A stretch of 64,000 nt of DNA from the NCBI GenBank assembly GCA_965366835.1, contig CBDUGF010000001.1, forward strand, positions 1 through 64,000, given 5' to 3'. Within the stretch, counting starts at the first letter, position 1. Every line of letters starts with the position of its first letter. Both the position numbers and the translations under genes were made by a program. Below are positions 52,034-61,045 of the stretch, in pieces. This DNA comes from JAKGBX01 sp965366835 (GTDB taxonomy: Bacteria; Pseudomonadota; Alphaproteobacteria; Rhodobacterales; Rhodobacteraceae). The notes beneath the pieces are model-generated. The model saw only the letters and a list, made by a program, of their open reading frames with translations. It was not told where the DNA came from and did not search any database.

Positions 52034-52732
52034 TCAGTAAGTGCGGATCAGGCCCACCAGCTTGCCCTGGACCTTGACCTTGTCATCGGGGAAGACGCGG
52101 GTTTCATAGGCCGGGTTGGCGGCTTCGAGCGCGATCGCGTTGCCGCGACGGAAGAACCGCTTCAGCGTCGCCTCGTGATCTTCGACCAGCGCCACCACGA
52201 TATCGCCATTTTCGGCGGTGACGGTTTCGCGGATGACCACCACATCGCCGTCGTTGATCCCGGCCTCGATCATCGAATCGCCTTTGACTTCAAGGGCATA
52301 ATGCTCGCCGCTTCCGGCCAGCATCGACTGGGGCACGGCGATGTTGTGGGCGCCATCCGCAATCGCCTCGATCGGGGCACCGGCGGCGATGCGGCCCATG
52401 ATCGGCAGTTCCAGCGCATTTGCGGGCTCGACCGACATGGCGTTGGCGGGTTGCCGGGCGCTCGGGCGGTCGCCTTCGATCACCCGAGGGGTGAAGCCGG
52501 AAACCGGCCCGCCGAGGCTTTCAGGCAGCTTGACGATCTCGATGGCGCGGGCGCGGTGCGCCATCCGGCGAATGAAGCCGCGCTCTTCCAACGCCGTGAT
52601 CAGCCGGTGGATGCCCGATTTCGACCTGAGATCGAGCGCCTCCTTCATTTCATCGAAAGAGGGCGGCACGCCATCGCGTTGCACCCGCTTTTGAATGAAT
52701 GCCAGAAGGTCCAGCTGTTTGCGTGTCAGCAT
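52034..52732 (-). CDS. lexA: LexA repressor
   Basis: A 232-residue SOS repressor. The winged helix-turn-helix (1-70) includes MLTRKQLDLLAFIQ and PPSFDEMKEALDLRSKSGIH. The self-cleavage bond is Ala117-Gly118 (RIAAGAPIEA); catalytic residues are Ser153 (GDSMIEAGI) and Lys191 (ATLKRFFRR). It has the longer linker of alphaproteobacterial LexA. A GAAC-N7-GAAC box (52769-52783) lies 37 bp upstream, implying autoregulation. Confidence 0.97.
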   Translation of the reverse strand: MLTRKQLDLLAFIQKRVQRDGVPPSFDEMKEALDLRSKSGIHRLITALEERGFIRRMAHRARAIEIVKLPESLGGPVSGFTPRVIEGDRPSARQPANAMSVEPANALELPIMGRIAAGAPIEAIADGAHNIAVPQSMLAGSGEHYALEVKGDSMIEAGINDGDVVVIRETVTAENGDIVVALVEDHEATLKRFFRRGNAIALEAANPAYETRVFPDDKVKVQGKLVGLIRTY

Positions 52733-52768
52733 GTGATCCGCCCTTGTGTTGCTTCGTTGTTTACGTTT

Positions 52769-52783
52769 GTTCTACGCATGTTC
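52769..52783 (-). promoter_or_regulatory. SOS (LexA) box upstream of lexA
   Basis: GTTC-TACGCAT-GTTC on the plus strand (GAAC-N7-GAAC along the gene) matches the alphaproteobacterial LexA motif GTTC-N7-GTTC exactly, 37 bp before the lexA start codon. Confidence 0.85.
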
Positions 52784-52844
52784 CCGTTTTGTGTCAACAG
52801 GTTCGCAAATCGAGGCGGTGACGGCGGGGGCCAGCCCACACACA

Positions 52845-52871
52845 CAAGTAGAAGTGGGGGCCCGCCCCCAC
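52845..52871 (-). terminator. GC-rich hairpin after moeA
   Basis: GTGGGGG/CCCCCAC with a 4-nt loop (52854-52871), read on the minus strand, is followed by TTCTACTTGTG. It lies 39 bp past the moeA stop and before the lexA promoter. Next to it GGATATTTGG then GCAAGATGAAG (52878-52900) resembles a motif I associate with gene ends in Rhodobacteraceae. Confidence 0.5.
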
Positions 52872-52909
52872 ACCCCCGGGATATTTGGTGCAAGATGAAG
52901 CTGGGGCGA

Positions 52910-54082
52910 TCAGGATAGGGGAATGTAGGCGATTTCGCTGCCCTCGGGCGCGGCGGCGGCGCCCGGCGGGGAGATGGCCAGCGCGTTGGACCGGGCGAGG
53001 ATGCTCAGGAGCGAGCTGTCTTGCCGGTCGAACACGGTGATTTCGCCGTTCTCGACATGGGCGCGCTGGTAGTGTTCGCGTGGGCCGTTGGCATCGAGGG
53101 AGCCGGTGAGCCGGGCGGTCTTGCGCGGCGCGGGGGCGGCGCCGAGGCCGAGCAGGGCGCGGACCAGCGGGGCGAGGAAGACATGGCCGCAGACCATCGC
53201 CGAGACCGGATTGCCGGGCAGGCCGAGCATCACCGCGTCGCCCATGCGCCCGGCCATGAGCGGTTTGCCCGGGCGCATGGCGATCTTGTAGAAAGCACGC
53301 TTCAGCCCCATCGCTTCGGCCACGTCGCCGACCAGATCATGATCGCCGACGGAGGCGCCGCCGATGGTGACGATCAGATCGGCGCCGGCGGCGAGCCTGA
53401 ACGTGGTTTGCAGGCTTTCGCGATTGTCGCGTGCGATCGGCAGCAGCCGGGGCGCGGCGCCGAGCGCGCCGAGCAGGCCGTGCAGGCCGAAAGTGTTGGA
53501 CGCGATGATCTGATCCGGGCCGGGCGTTTCGCCGGGCATGACCAGCTCGTCGCCGGTGGAGATCAGCGCCACCACCGGGCGGCGGCGCACGGGAACATCG
53601 GCGATGTTCATCGCGGCCAGCAGGGCGACATCTTCGGGCGAGAGGCGGCGCGGCGCCCGGACTTTCTCGCCGGCGCGAAAATCGGTGCCGAGCGGGCGGA
53701 TATTGTCATGGCTCTGCTCGGCGGTGATGGTGATGAGATCGCCGCGGCGTTCGACATCTTCCTGGATGACCACATGGGTGGCGCCCTCGGGTACCGGTGC
53801 GCCGGTGAAGATGCGCACCGTCTGGCCGGGCTTGACCACGCCCTCGAAACGATGCCCCGCGGCGCTTTCGCCGATCACCTTGAACTGCGCGTGCAGATCG
53901 GCTTCGGCCCCGATCAGGGCATAGCCATCCATCGCCGAGGAGGCGAATGGCGGCTGATCGCGGTTGGCGCGGACATCTGCCGCCAGCACCCGGCCCGCGG
54001 CCTCGATCAGTGGCACGGTTTCGGCTTCGAGCGGCGAGACCAGCGCGAACAGCTCGGAGAGGGCATCTTCGACCGATATCAT
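52910..54082 (-). CDS. moeA: Molybdopterin molybdotransferase
   Basis: A 390-residue enzyme inserting molybdate into adenylylated molybdopterin. It shows NRDQPPFASSAMDGYAL, IFTGAPVPEGATHVVIQED, PVVALISTGDEL, TIGGASVGDHDL and the C-terminal barrel domain (about 325-390) with SLDANGPREHYQRA. The start (ATG 54082) overlaps the moaC stop by 4 bp. It sits in the conserved moaC-moeA pair behind trpC. Confidence 0.96.
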   Translation of the reverse strand: MISVEDALSELFALVSPLEAETVPLIEAAGRVLAADVRANRDQPPFASSAMDGYALIGAEADLHAQFKVIGESAAGHRFEGVVKPGQTVRIFTGAPVPEGATHVVIQEDVERRGDLITITAEQSHDNIRPLGTDFRAGEKVRAPRRLSPEDVALLAAMNIADVPVRRRPVVALISTGDELVMPGETPGPDQIIASNTFGLHGLLGALGAAPRLLPIARDNRESLQTTFRLAAGADLIVTIGGASVGDHDLVGDVAEAMGLKRAFYKIAMRPGKPLMAGRMGDAVMLGLPGNPVSAMVCGHVFLAPLVRALLGLGAAPAPRKTARLTGSLDANGPREHYQRAHVENGEITVFDRQDSSLLSILARSNALAISPPGAAAAPEGSEIAYIPLS

Positions 54083-54555
54083 TTGCCTTCGTAACGCCCT
54101 GATTTGCCGCCATCTTTCAGAACGACGCGGATGTCGGAAATGACCATGCCCTTGTCGACCGCCTTGACCATGTCATGCACTGTGAGCGCCGCGACCGACA
54201 CCGCGGTGAGCGCTTCCATCTCGACTCCGGTCTGGCCGGTGGTCTTGACCGTGGCCTCGATCTGCACACCGGGGAGATCGGGATCGAGCGTGAGATCGAG
54301 CGCCACGCTGGTGATCGGCAGGGGATGGCAGAGCGGGATCAGGTCCGGCGTCTTCTTGGCGCCCATGATGCCCGCCAGCCGCGCCACCGAGAGCACATCG
54401 CCCTTTTTGGCACGGCCTTCGGAGATCAGTGCGAAAGTGTCGGGCCGCATCGAGACCTGGCCGCGGGCGACGGCGACGCGCGCCGTCACCGGCTTGTCGG
54501 ACACATCGACCATATGGGCATCGCCCTTGGCGTCGAAATGGCTGAGCCCGGCCAT
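54079..54555 (-). CDS. moaC: Cyclic pyranopterin monophosphate synthase
   Basis: A 158-residue hexameric enzyme completing cPMP formation with MoaA. Motifs are MAGLSHFDAKGDAHMVDVSDK, GIMGAKKTPDLIPLCHPLPI and TGVEMEALTAVSVAALTVHDM (in pieces), plus VLKDGGKSG at the end. ATG 54555 lies one base after the trpC stop codon, so translation is probably coupled. Confidence 0.97.
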   Translation of the reverse strand: MAGLSHFDAKGDAHMVDVSDKPVTARVAVARGQVSMRPDTFALISEGRAKKGDVLSVARLAGIMGAKKTPDLIPLCHPLPITSVALDLTLDPDLPGVQIEATVKTTGQTGVEMEALTAVSVAALTVHDMVKAVDKGMVISDIRVVLKDGGKSGRYEGK

Positions 54556-54556
54556 G

Positions 54557-55369
54557 TTACATGCCTCCGGGGCTGAGCGGGCGGGCCAGCAGCGCAGCAG
54601 TTGCCGCGGCAACGTCGGCCTGCCGCATCAGGCTTTCCCCGATCAGGAAACAGCGCGCACCGTAGCGGGCCAGATCGGCCAGATCGTCGGGTGTCGAAAG
54701 GCCGCTTTCGCTGACGATCATGCGATCTGCCGGCACCAGCTTGGCCAGCTTGCGCGTGGTGTCGAGCGAGGTCTCGAAGGTGTTGAGATCGCGGTTGTTG
54801 ATGCCGATCATGCGCGACGAGAGCCGCGCGGCGCGATCCAGTTCCGCCGTGTCATGCACCTCCAGCAGGGCGTCCATGCCCCATTCGGTGGCGGCGGCCT
54901 CCAGTTCGGCGGCCTGATCGTCGGAAACCGTGGCGAGGATGATCAGGATGCAATCGGCGCCGAGCGCGCGGGCCTCGGCGACCTGGTAGGGATCATAGAT
55001 GAAATCCTTGCGCAGCACCGGCAGGGCGCAGGCGGCGCGCGCCTCGGTGAGAAAGGATTTCGCGCCCTGGAAGCTGGGCGTGTCGGTCAGCACCGACAGG
55101 CAGGTGGCGCCGCCTGCCGCATAGGCCTGGGCCAGCGCGGCGGGGTCGAAATCCTCTCGGATCAGGCCCTTGGACGGGCTCGCCTTCTTGATTTCGGCGA
55201 TCAGGCCATAGCCCTCGCGCGCCGCCTCGAACAGCGCATCGGCGAAGGGGCGCACAGGCTCGGCGGCACGGGCTTCGGCCGCGAGCGTCTCAAACGGCCT
55301 GGCGGCCTTGTCGGCGGCGATCTCTTCAAGCTTGTAGGCCTTGATACGGTCCAGAACAGTGCTTGTCAT
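54557..55369 (-). CDS. trpC: Indole-3-glycerol phosphate synthase
   Basis: A 270-residue TIM-barrel enzyme closing the indole ring in tryptophan synthesis. It shows LIAEIKKASPSKGLIREDFDP with the catalytic Lys, VLRKDFIYDPYQVAEARALGAD, IGINNRDLNTFE and SESGLSTPDDL. It overlaps trpD by 4 bp. It is monofunctional, with TrpF not attached. Confidence 0.97.
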   Translation of the reverse strand: MTSTVLDRIKAYKLEEIAADKAARPFETLAAEARAAEPVRPFADALFEAAREGYGLIAEIKKASPSKGLIREDFDPAALAQAYAAGGATCLSVLTDTPSFQGAKSFLTEARAACALPVLRKDFIYDPYQVAEARALGADCILIILATVSDDQAAELEAAATEWGMDALLEVHDTAELDRAARLSSRMIGINNRDLNTFETSLDTTRKLAKLVPADRMIVSESGLSTPDDLADLARYGARCFLIGESLMRQADVAAATAALLARPLSPGGM

Positions 55370-56388
55370 TGGGCCTCCGATGTCAGTTTTGCAAGACTGG
55401 CGATCTTCTGTTTCGCCGCGCCGGAATCGATGCTTTTGCGGGCCATGTCGACCCCTTCGCGCAGATCGGCGGCAGCCCCCCCGACGACCAGCGCTGCGGC
55501 GGCATTAAGCAACACGGCATCACGATAGGCAGAATGAGTTCCGTCGAGCAAGGCTCTGAAAGCCATGGCATTTTCTTCTGGCGTGCCGCCGATGATCTGT
55601 TCGAACGGATGCACCGGAAGGCCGAAATCCTCGGGGTGCAGTTCGACCTCGCGCACCGACCCGTCTTCTTCCAGAGCGGCCACCCAGGTAATGCCGGTGA
55701 TGGTCATCTCGTCGGTGCCGTCGGAGCCATGCACGAGCCAGGCGCGCTCGGCACCAAGCGCGCCCAGGGTTTCGGCCATCGGGCGGATCATCTCGCGCGC
55801 GAAGGCGCCGGTAAGCTGGCGTTTGACGCCTGCCGGGTTGGTCAGCGGGCCGAGGATGTTGAAGATCGTGCGGGTGCCAAGCTCGGTGCGCGACGGGCCG
55901 ACATGCGCCATCGCCGGATGGTGCATCGGCGCCATCATGAAAGCGATGCCGCATTCCGCCAGCGCCTTTTCCACCACCGCCGGGCCGACCATCACATTGA
56001 CGCCCATCTGCGACAGTGCATCCGCAGCACCGGACTTGGAAGAGAGATTACGATTGCCATGTTTCGCAATGGTTAATCCCGCGCCCGCGGCGACGAAAGC
56101 GGTGGCGGTGGAGATGTTGAGTGTACCCTTGCCGTCGCCACCGGTGCCGACGATATCCATCGCGCCTTCGGGGGCTCTGACGGCGTGACATTTGGCGCGC
56201 ATCACGCTGGCGGCGGCGGTATATTCCTCGACCGTTTCGCCGCGCGTGCGCAGCGCCATCAGGAATCCGCCGATCTGGCTCGGCGTGGCTTCGCCCTCGA
56301 ACAGCAGGGTAAAGGCAGTTTCAGCCTCGGCGCGCGTCAGCGGGCGCTCTGCGGCAGCACCGATCAGGGGTTTCAGCCGGTCACTCAT
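55366..56388 (-). CDS. trpD: Anthranilate phosphoribosyltransferase
   Basis: A 340-residue enzyme attaching phosphoribose to anthranilate. The glycine-rich PRPP motif is DIVGTGGDGKGTLNIST; KHGNRNLSSKSGAADAL and FMMAPMHHPAMAHVGPSRTELG (in pieces) are further landmarks. Length matches the family. It overlaps trpG and trpC by 4 bp on each side, giving a tightly coupled trpGDC unit. Confidence 0.97.
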   Translation of the reverse strand: MSDRLKPLIGAAAERPLTRAEAETAFTLLFEGEATPSQIGGFLMALRTRGETVEEYTAAASVMRAKCHAVRAPEGAMDIVGTGGDGKGTLNISTATAFVAAGAGLTIAKHGNRNLSSKSGAADALSQMGVNVMVGPAVVEKALAECGIAFMMAPMHHPAMAHVGPSRTELGTRTIFNILGPLTNPAGVKRQLTGAFAREMIRPMAETLGALGAERAWLVHGSDGTDEMTITGITWVAALEEDGSVREVELHPEDFGLPVHPFEQIIGGTPEENAMAFRALLDGTHSAYRDAVLLNAAAALVVGGAAADLREGVDMARKSIDSGAAKQKIASLAKLTSEAQ

Positions 56389-56966
56389 GCCGCAACCTTC
56401 AGCACATCGAGGAAGTTCTTCAGCATCGCGTGGCCGTGTTCAGAGGCAATGGATTCAGGATGGAACTGGACGCCATGCACCGGCAGGTCGCGATGTTGCA
56501 GCCCCATGATGGTGCCGTCCGACAACTCGGCGGTGATTTCGAGACAGGCGGGCAGGCTGTCGCGTTCAACCACCAGAGAATGATAGCGCGTGGCCTGGAA
56601 CGGGCTCGCCAAGCCCCGGAACATGCCCTTGCCGGTATGGTGGATCTCGCCCATCTTGCCATGCACGATCTCGTGGCAGCGTACCACCTTGCCGCCGAAC
56701 GCCTGGCCGATGGTCTGATGTCCGAGGCAGACGCCCAACAATGGCGTGCAGGTTTCGGCGGCGGCCTCGGTCAGCGCCAGGCAGATACCTGCCTGATCGG
56801 GATCGCAGGGGCCGGGAGACAGCAGGATGCCCGCCGGGTTCATCGCCATCGCCGCCTGCACATCGAGCGCATCGTTGCGTTTCACCACGACCTCGGCGCC
56901 CAATTCGCCCAGGTAATGCACGAGATTGTAGGTAAAACTGTCGTAATTATCTATCAGTAGCAGCAT
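56385..56966 (-). CDS. trpG: Anthranilate synthase glutamine amidotransferase component
   Basis: A 193-residue class I amidotransferase supplying ammonia to TrpE (and possibly PabB). It begins MLLLIDNYDSFTYNLVHYLG; the nucleophile Cys is in GVCLGHQTIGQAFGG; the His/Glu pair is in GVQFHPESI. ATG 56966 gives this standard start. The partner trpE lies 2.5 kb away in another minus-strand transcript. The 125-bp gap to the divergent neighbour shows no leader peptide with Trp codons that I can support. Confidence 0.96.
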   Translation of the reverse strand: MLLLIDNYDSFTYNLVHYLGELGAEVVVKRNDALDVQAAMAMNPAGILLSPGPCDPDQAGICLALTEAAAETCTPLLGVCLGHQTIGQAFGGKVVRCHEIVHGKMGEIHHTGKGMFRGLASPFQATRYHSLVVERDSLPACLEITAELSDGTIMGLQHRDLPVHGVQFHPESIASEHGHAMLKNFLDVLKVAA

Positions 56967-57091
56967 CTTGCTCACATTCACACGCAAAGGGCTGGAGGCC
57001 CGGCCCATGGTCGCGGTATACATGTTCAGGCTTGTAGCGCACCGTCAAGGGGGCGCACTGTCCCGAAGGGCAGTAAAATGAGGTGGAAGCA

Positions 57092-58792
57092 GTGGCCAGA
57101 GGATTTCTGAGCGGAGCGTTTTGGGGCGTTTTGGTTGCCGTGGGCGGAGCCGCGGGTTTGTCGGTTCTGAGCGGCGGGCCCGACGCGCCGCAGCGTGCGC
57201 CCGAGGCGGCGGCCGTGGAAGTGCCTGCGGGCTCCGAATTCAACCAGTCACGCGACGATCGCGAGGCAAACCTGCCGGCGAGCGAACCCGTGGTCACCAG
57301 CGTGGCGGCGCCAAAGGTGCTGGCGCCGGAGCCCGACGATCTTTCGCCCATGAAAGATACCGATACCGATCCGGGCGCACAGCCCGCGGCGGGCACGCTC
57401 GAGGGCGGGTTGAGCGAACCGGTGGCGGGGCAGGGCGCGGCGCCGGATGTGGCTGCGCGCAGCGACGGGCCGGTGGGCCAGTCTGCGCAGTCGAGCGCGC
57501 CGCAGGCACCGCAGGACGAGGCGGAGCTTTCGATTTCGACCGAACCGGCGCAGCCGATGGCGCCACCGGCGGAACCGGAGGTGACCGCCTTTGCCGAACC
57601 CGAAGCGGAGCCCGAACCGGAACCCGAACCCGAACCGCAGCCCGCGCCGGAGGTGCAAAGCGATGCACCGGCCGAACCGATGGCTCCGGCTCTGGAGACC
57701 GCGCAAAGCGACGGCCAGCCGTCGGCTGGGGACGCTCAACCCGTTGAGAATACGCAGATTCCGGCGAAACCCGAAGCGAGCACGGAAGAGTTGGTGATCC
57801 GCGTCGCACCTGAGCCAGCGACACCGACCGAGATGGTGCAGGCCAGCGATGAGAACGTTGCTGAGGCGGAGCCGGAAAGCGAGGTCGCCAAGGCCGAACC
57901 AAGCGAAGCGGAACCGGTGATCGAGCCAGTGATCGAGCCCGAGCAGGAGGTTGAGCCAGAGGCAGAGCCCGAAACCGCCGGCATCCGGATCGGCAAACCG
58001 GCCAGCGACCTCAAGACGCTCGGCGCGAAAGACATCCCGACCGGACGCCTGCCTTCGGTGCGCGCGGGCAGCGAACCCGCGGCAGAGGACGGGGAAGAAC
58101 CCGCGGATCGCAGCGCCATGCCGCCGATCAAGCGCTTTGCAGTCGATGTTCAAGTCGATGAAAACAAACCGAAAATGGCGATCGTTCTGATTGACGACGA
58201 GAGCGGGCCGGTGGCGATGGACGCGCTGTCGGCATTCCCTTATCCGCTGGCATTTGCGGTCGATACCGGGCGCGACGGAGCCGCAGACAAGATGGCGATC
58301 TATCGCGCGGCGGGGTTCGAGGTTCTGGCGCTGGTCGATCTGCCGGAAGGATCGTCGCCGAGCGATGTGGAAGTGGCCATGCCGGTGCTGCTGGAACGGG
58401 TGCCCGAGGCGGTGGCGGTGATGGAAGCGCCGGAGGACGGCATCCAGTCGGACCGCTCGATCAGCGATCAGGTGGCCCGGATCCTGGCCGACACCGGACA
58501 CGGATTATTGTTGTATCCCAAGGGGTTGAATACCGCACAGAAGCTGGCGGCGAAAAACGGCGTGCCCTCGGCGACGATCTTTCGCGACTTTGATGCGAAC
58601 GACCAGAATGCGCGCGCGATCCGGCGTTTTCTCGACAATGGTGCGCTCAGGGCAGGCAGCGAAGGCGGGGTCGTGATGGTCGGACGGATCCGACCCGATA
58701 CGGTGAGCGCCTTGCTGCTCTGGGGCCTGGAAGACCGGGCCGACCAGATCGCGCTGGTGCCGGTGAGCCAGCTTTTGCAGCCGCAGGATTGA
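57092..58792 (+). CDS. Divergent polysaccharide deacetylase-like protein with long Pro/Glu-rich region
   Basis: A 566-residue exported or anchored protein. Residues 1-26 form a signal/anchor (MARGFLSGAFWGVLVAVGGAAG). About residues 60-340 are low complexity, rich in Pro, Glu and Ala (EPEAEPEPEPEPEPQPAPE), like a periplasm-spanning spacer. The C-terminal about 220 residues (MAIVLIDDESGPVAMDALSA; FPYPLAFAVDTGRDGAADKM; GLLLYPKGLNTAQ) match the divergent polysaccharide deacetylase family; catalytic metal ligands are not evident to me. GTG 57092 has AGGTGG 5 bp upstream and is preferred to GTG 57083. Confidence 0.8.
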   Translation: MARGFLSGAFWGVLVAVGGAAGLSVLSGGPDAPQRAPEAAAVEVPAGSEFNQSRDDREANLPASEPVVTSVAAPKVLAPEPDDLSPMKDTDTDPGAQPAAGTLEGGLSEPVAGQGAAPDVAARSDGPVGQSAQSSAPQAPQDEAELSISTEPAQPMAPPAEPEVTAFAEPEAEPEPEPEPEPQPAPEVQSDAPAEPMAPALETAQSDGQPSAGDAQPVENTQIPAKPEASTEELVIRVAPEPATPTEMVQASDENVAEAEPESEVAKAEPSEAEPVIEPVIEPEQEVEPEAEPETAGIRIGKPASDLKTLGAKDIPTGRLPSVRAGSEPAAEDGEEPADRSAMPPIKRFAVDVQVDENKPKMAIVLIDDESGPVAMDALSAFPYPLAFAVDTGRDGAADKMAIYRAAGFEVLALVDLPEGSSPSDVEVAMPVLLERVPEAVAVMEAPEDGIQSDRSISDQVARILADTGHGLLLYPKGLNTAQKLAAKNGVPSATIFRDFDANDQNARAIRRFLDNGALRAGSEGGVVMVGRIRPDTVSALLLWGLEDRADQIALVPVSQLLQPQD

Positions 58793-58936
58793 ATGTGTTA
58801 ACGCAGCGAAGATCAGGCAAAACCGGGGGGTGATTCCCGGCTGCCGCCCGGCTGACATGCGTGCACCGCCGCGTTGCGGCGAAAATTAACCGAAAATTGA
58901 GTAACGCGCCGTGCGGTGGCGGGGTGACACCCCACC

Positions 58937-59494
58937 CTACAATGCTGTGATCGCGCGGTGTTCGCCGGGGGCGAGGCCGTCGAGCGACCAGTCGCCGATG
59001 CGGATGCGGATCAGGCGCAGGGTAGGATGGCCCACCGCGGCGGTCATGCGGCGGACCTGGCGATTGCGGCCCTCGGTGAGGGTAAGCTCGAGCCAGCTGT
59101 CGGGGACGGTCTGGCGCACGCGGATCGGCGGATCGCGGGGCCAGATCCAATCGGGCTCGGGCACGCGGCGTGCCATGGCCGGGCGGGTGCGGCCATCGTT
59201 GAGGGTGACACCGGTGCGCAGGGTTTCGAGCGCGGCGTCGTCGGGCAGGCCCTCGACCTGGGCGAGATAGGTTTTCGGCGCCTTGAACCGGGGATGGGAA
59301 ATGCGGGCCTGGAACGCGCCGTCGTCGGTGAGCAACAGGAGGCCTTCGCTGTCGCGGTCGAGCCGCCCGGCGGGGTAGACGCCTTTTTCCGCGATGTAAT
59401 CGGAAAGCGTGGGGCGCGGGCTGTCGCTCATGCTCTTGTCGGTGAATTGCGACAGGACGCCGAAGGGTTTGTTGAACAGGATCAGGCGCGGCAT
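58937..59494 (-). CDS. rRNA large subunit pseudouridine synthase (RluE-like, RsuA family)
   Basis: A 185-residue RsuA/RluB/E/F-family enzyme without an S4 domain, as in RluE. It begins MPRLILFNKPFGVLSQF; the catalytic Asp is in YPAGRLDRDSEGLLLLTDDG; LTEGRNRQVRRMTAAVGHPT is the C-terminal signature. The target uridine (position 2457 of 23S rRNA for E. coli RluE) is inferred. It lies 30 bp downstream of trpE with a hairpin between. Confidence 0.9.
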   Translation of the reverse strand: MPRLILFNKPFGVLSQFTDKSMSDSPRPTLSDYIAEKGVYPAGRLDRDSEGLLLLTDDGAFQARISHPRFKAPKTYLAQVEGLPDDAALETLRTGVTLNDGRTRPAMARRVPEPDWIWPRDPPIRVRQTVPDSWLELTLTEGRNRQVRRMTAAVGHPTLRLIRIRIGDWSLDGLAPGEHRAITAL

Positions 59495-59499
59495 GGGAG

Positions 59500-59520
59500 C
59501 GATTTTTCCGCGAAAAATCG
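59500..59520 (-). terminator. Hairpin between trpE and the pseudouridine synthase gene
   Basis: CGATTTTT and AAAAATCG form an 8-bp stem around 5 nt, filling the 30-bp gap between the trpE stop and the next start codon (59494). With no T-tract it may be an attenuating or stabilising hairpin. The stem sits next to the start codon and could affect its translation. Confidence 0.45.
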
Positions 59521-59524
59521 GGCC

Positions 59525-61036
59525 TCAGCCATTGCCGTTGCCGGTAAAGCGCGCGGCGTCTGCGGCGGCGCGGCGGATGGCGTTGGATTTGTGCAGGGTC
59601 TCTTCGTATTCGGCCTCGGGGTCACTGTCATGGACGACGCCGCCGCCGGCCTGGACATAGAGCTTTTCGTCTTTCACCACCGCGGTGCGCAGGGCGATGC
59701 AGACATCCATGTCGCCGCCTGCGGAAAAGTAACCGACGCCGCCGCCATAGATGCCGCGCTTTTCCGGCTCGAGCTCGTCGATGATCTGCATGGCGCGGAC
59801 CTTTGGCGCGCCCGAAACGGTGCCGGCGGGCAGACCGGCAAGCAGGGCCGAGAGCGCGTCGTGATCCTCGCTGAGTTCGCCGACCACGTTGGAGACGATG
59901 TGCATGACGTGGGAATAGCGCTCGATGATGAATTTCTCGGTCGGGCGCACGCTGCCGATTTTCGACACCCGGCCGGTATCGTTGCGCCCGAGATCGAGCA
60001 GCATCAGGTGTTCGGCCAGTTCCTTTTCATCCGACAGCAGATCCTGTTCGAGCGCCAGATCCTCCTGGCGCGTGGCACCGCGCGGGCGGGTGCCGGCGAT
60101 CGGACGGATGGTCACCTCGTTGCCGAAGACGCGCACGAGGATTTCGGGCGAGGCGCCGATCACCTGGAAATCGGCGAAATTGAAATAGAACATGAAGGGC
60201 GAGGGGTTGGTGCGCCTGAGCGAGCGGTAGAGCGCGAAGGGCGGCTGGCGGAAGGCCTGCGTCCAGCGTTGCGACGGAACCACTTGGAAGATGTCACCGG
60301 CGCGGATGTAGTCCTTGGCCTTTTCGACCGCCGCCATGTAGCCCGCCTTGGTGAAATTCGAGACCGGCGCCTGTTCTTCATGTGCCTGGCCGAGATCGCG
60401 GGCCTGCTGGGGCAGGGCGCGTTCGAGATCGCGCACCGCGTCCATCACCCGCTCGGCGGCCTGGGCATAGGCGGCGCGGGCGGATTGGCCATCCGAAACC
60501 CAGGCCGGCGAGCAGACCGTGACATCGCCTTTGACGCCATCGAGCACGGCCACCACCGTGGGGCGCAGCAGCATGGCATCGGGCAGGCCGAGCGGATCGG
60601 GCCTGACGTTGGGCAGGTGCTCGACCAGGCGGATCATGTCATAGCCGAGATAGCCGAACAGCCCGGCCGAGGCGGCGGGCAGATCCTCGGGCAAATCGAT
60701 CCGGGATTCGGCCAGCAGCGCGCGCAGATTGTCGAGCGGTTCGCCGGGCTGATCCTCAAACGCGGTCGAATCGAAGCGCGCCATGCGGTTGAGCCGGCTG
60801 GTGGTGCCATGGCATTGCCAGACCAGATCGGGCTTCATGCCGATGATCGAATAGCGCCCGCGCACCTCGCCGCCGGTGACCGACTCGAGCATGAAGGCAT
60901 CGCGCGCCGCACCGGTGAGCTTGAGCATCAGCGACACCGGGGTATCGAGATCGGCGGCCAGGCGGGTATAGACCAGCTGGTTTTCCCCGGCCTCATAGGC
61001 GCGTGCGAAGCTCTCGAATGAGGGGGTCAGCTGCAT
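59525..61036 (-). CDS. trpE: Anthranilate synthase component I
   Basis: A 503-residue chorismate-utilising enzyme making anthranilate with TrpG. It shows the N-terminal TrpE region (TPVSLMLKLTG with LESV), YVQAGGGVVHDSDPEAEYEE, TIRPIAGTRPRG, ELAEHLMLLDLGRNDTGRV and FSAGGDMDVCIALRT (in pieces). Length is normal. The start lies 9 bp after the foldase stop codon, so it is likely co-transcribed with that gene rather than with trpGDC. Confidence 0.96.
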   Translation of the reverse strand: MQLTPSFESFARAYEAGENQLVYTRLAADLDTPVSLMLKLTGAARDAFMLESVTGGEVRGRYSIIGMKPDLVWQCHGTTSRLNRMARFDSTAFEDQPGEPLDNLRALLAESRIDLPEDLPAASAGLFGYLGYDMIRLVEHLPNVRPDPLGLPDAMLLRPTVVAVLDGVKGDVTVCSPAWVSDGQSARAAYAQAAERVMDAVRDLERALPQQARDLGQAHEEQAPVSNFTKAGYMAAVEKAKDYIRAGDIFQVVPSQRWTQAFRQPPFALYRSLRRTNPSPFMFYFNFADFQVIGASPEILVRVFGNEVTIRPIAGTRPRGATRQEDLALEQDLLSDEKELAEHLMLLDLGRNDTGRVSKIGSVRPTEKFIIERYSHVMHIVSNVVGELSEDHDALSALLAGLPAGTVSGAPKVRAMQIIDELEPEKRGIYGGGVGYFSAGGDMDVCIALRTAVVKDEKLYVQAGGGVVHDSDPEAEYEETLHKSNAIRRAAADAARFTGNGNG

Positions 61037-61045
61037 GGCGGCGCC

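Noticed and set aside
56967..57091. Tryptophan attenuator upstream of trpG
   Set aside because: No leader frame with tandem Trp codons and no alternative hairpins ending in a T-tract were found.
57500..58000. CRISPR-like or tandem DNA repeats in the deacetylase-like gene
   Set aside because: The repetition is at the protein level (Glu-Pro runs) with variable codons; there is no spacer-repeat structure.
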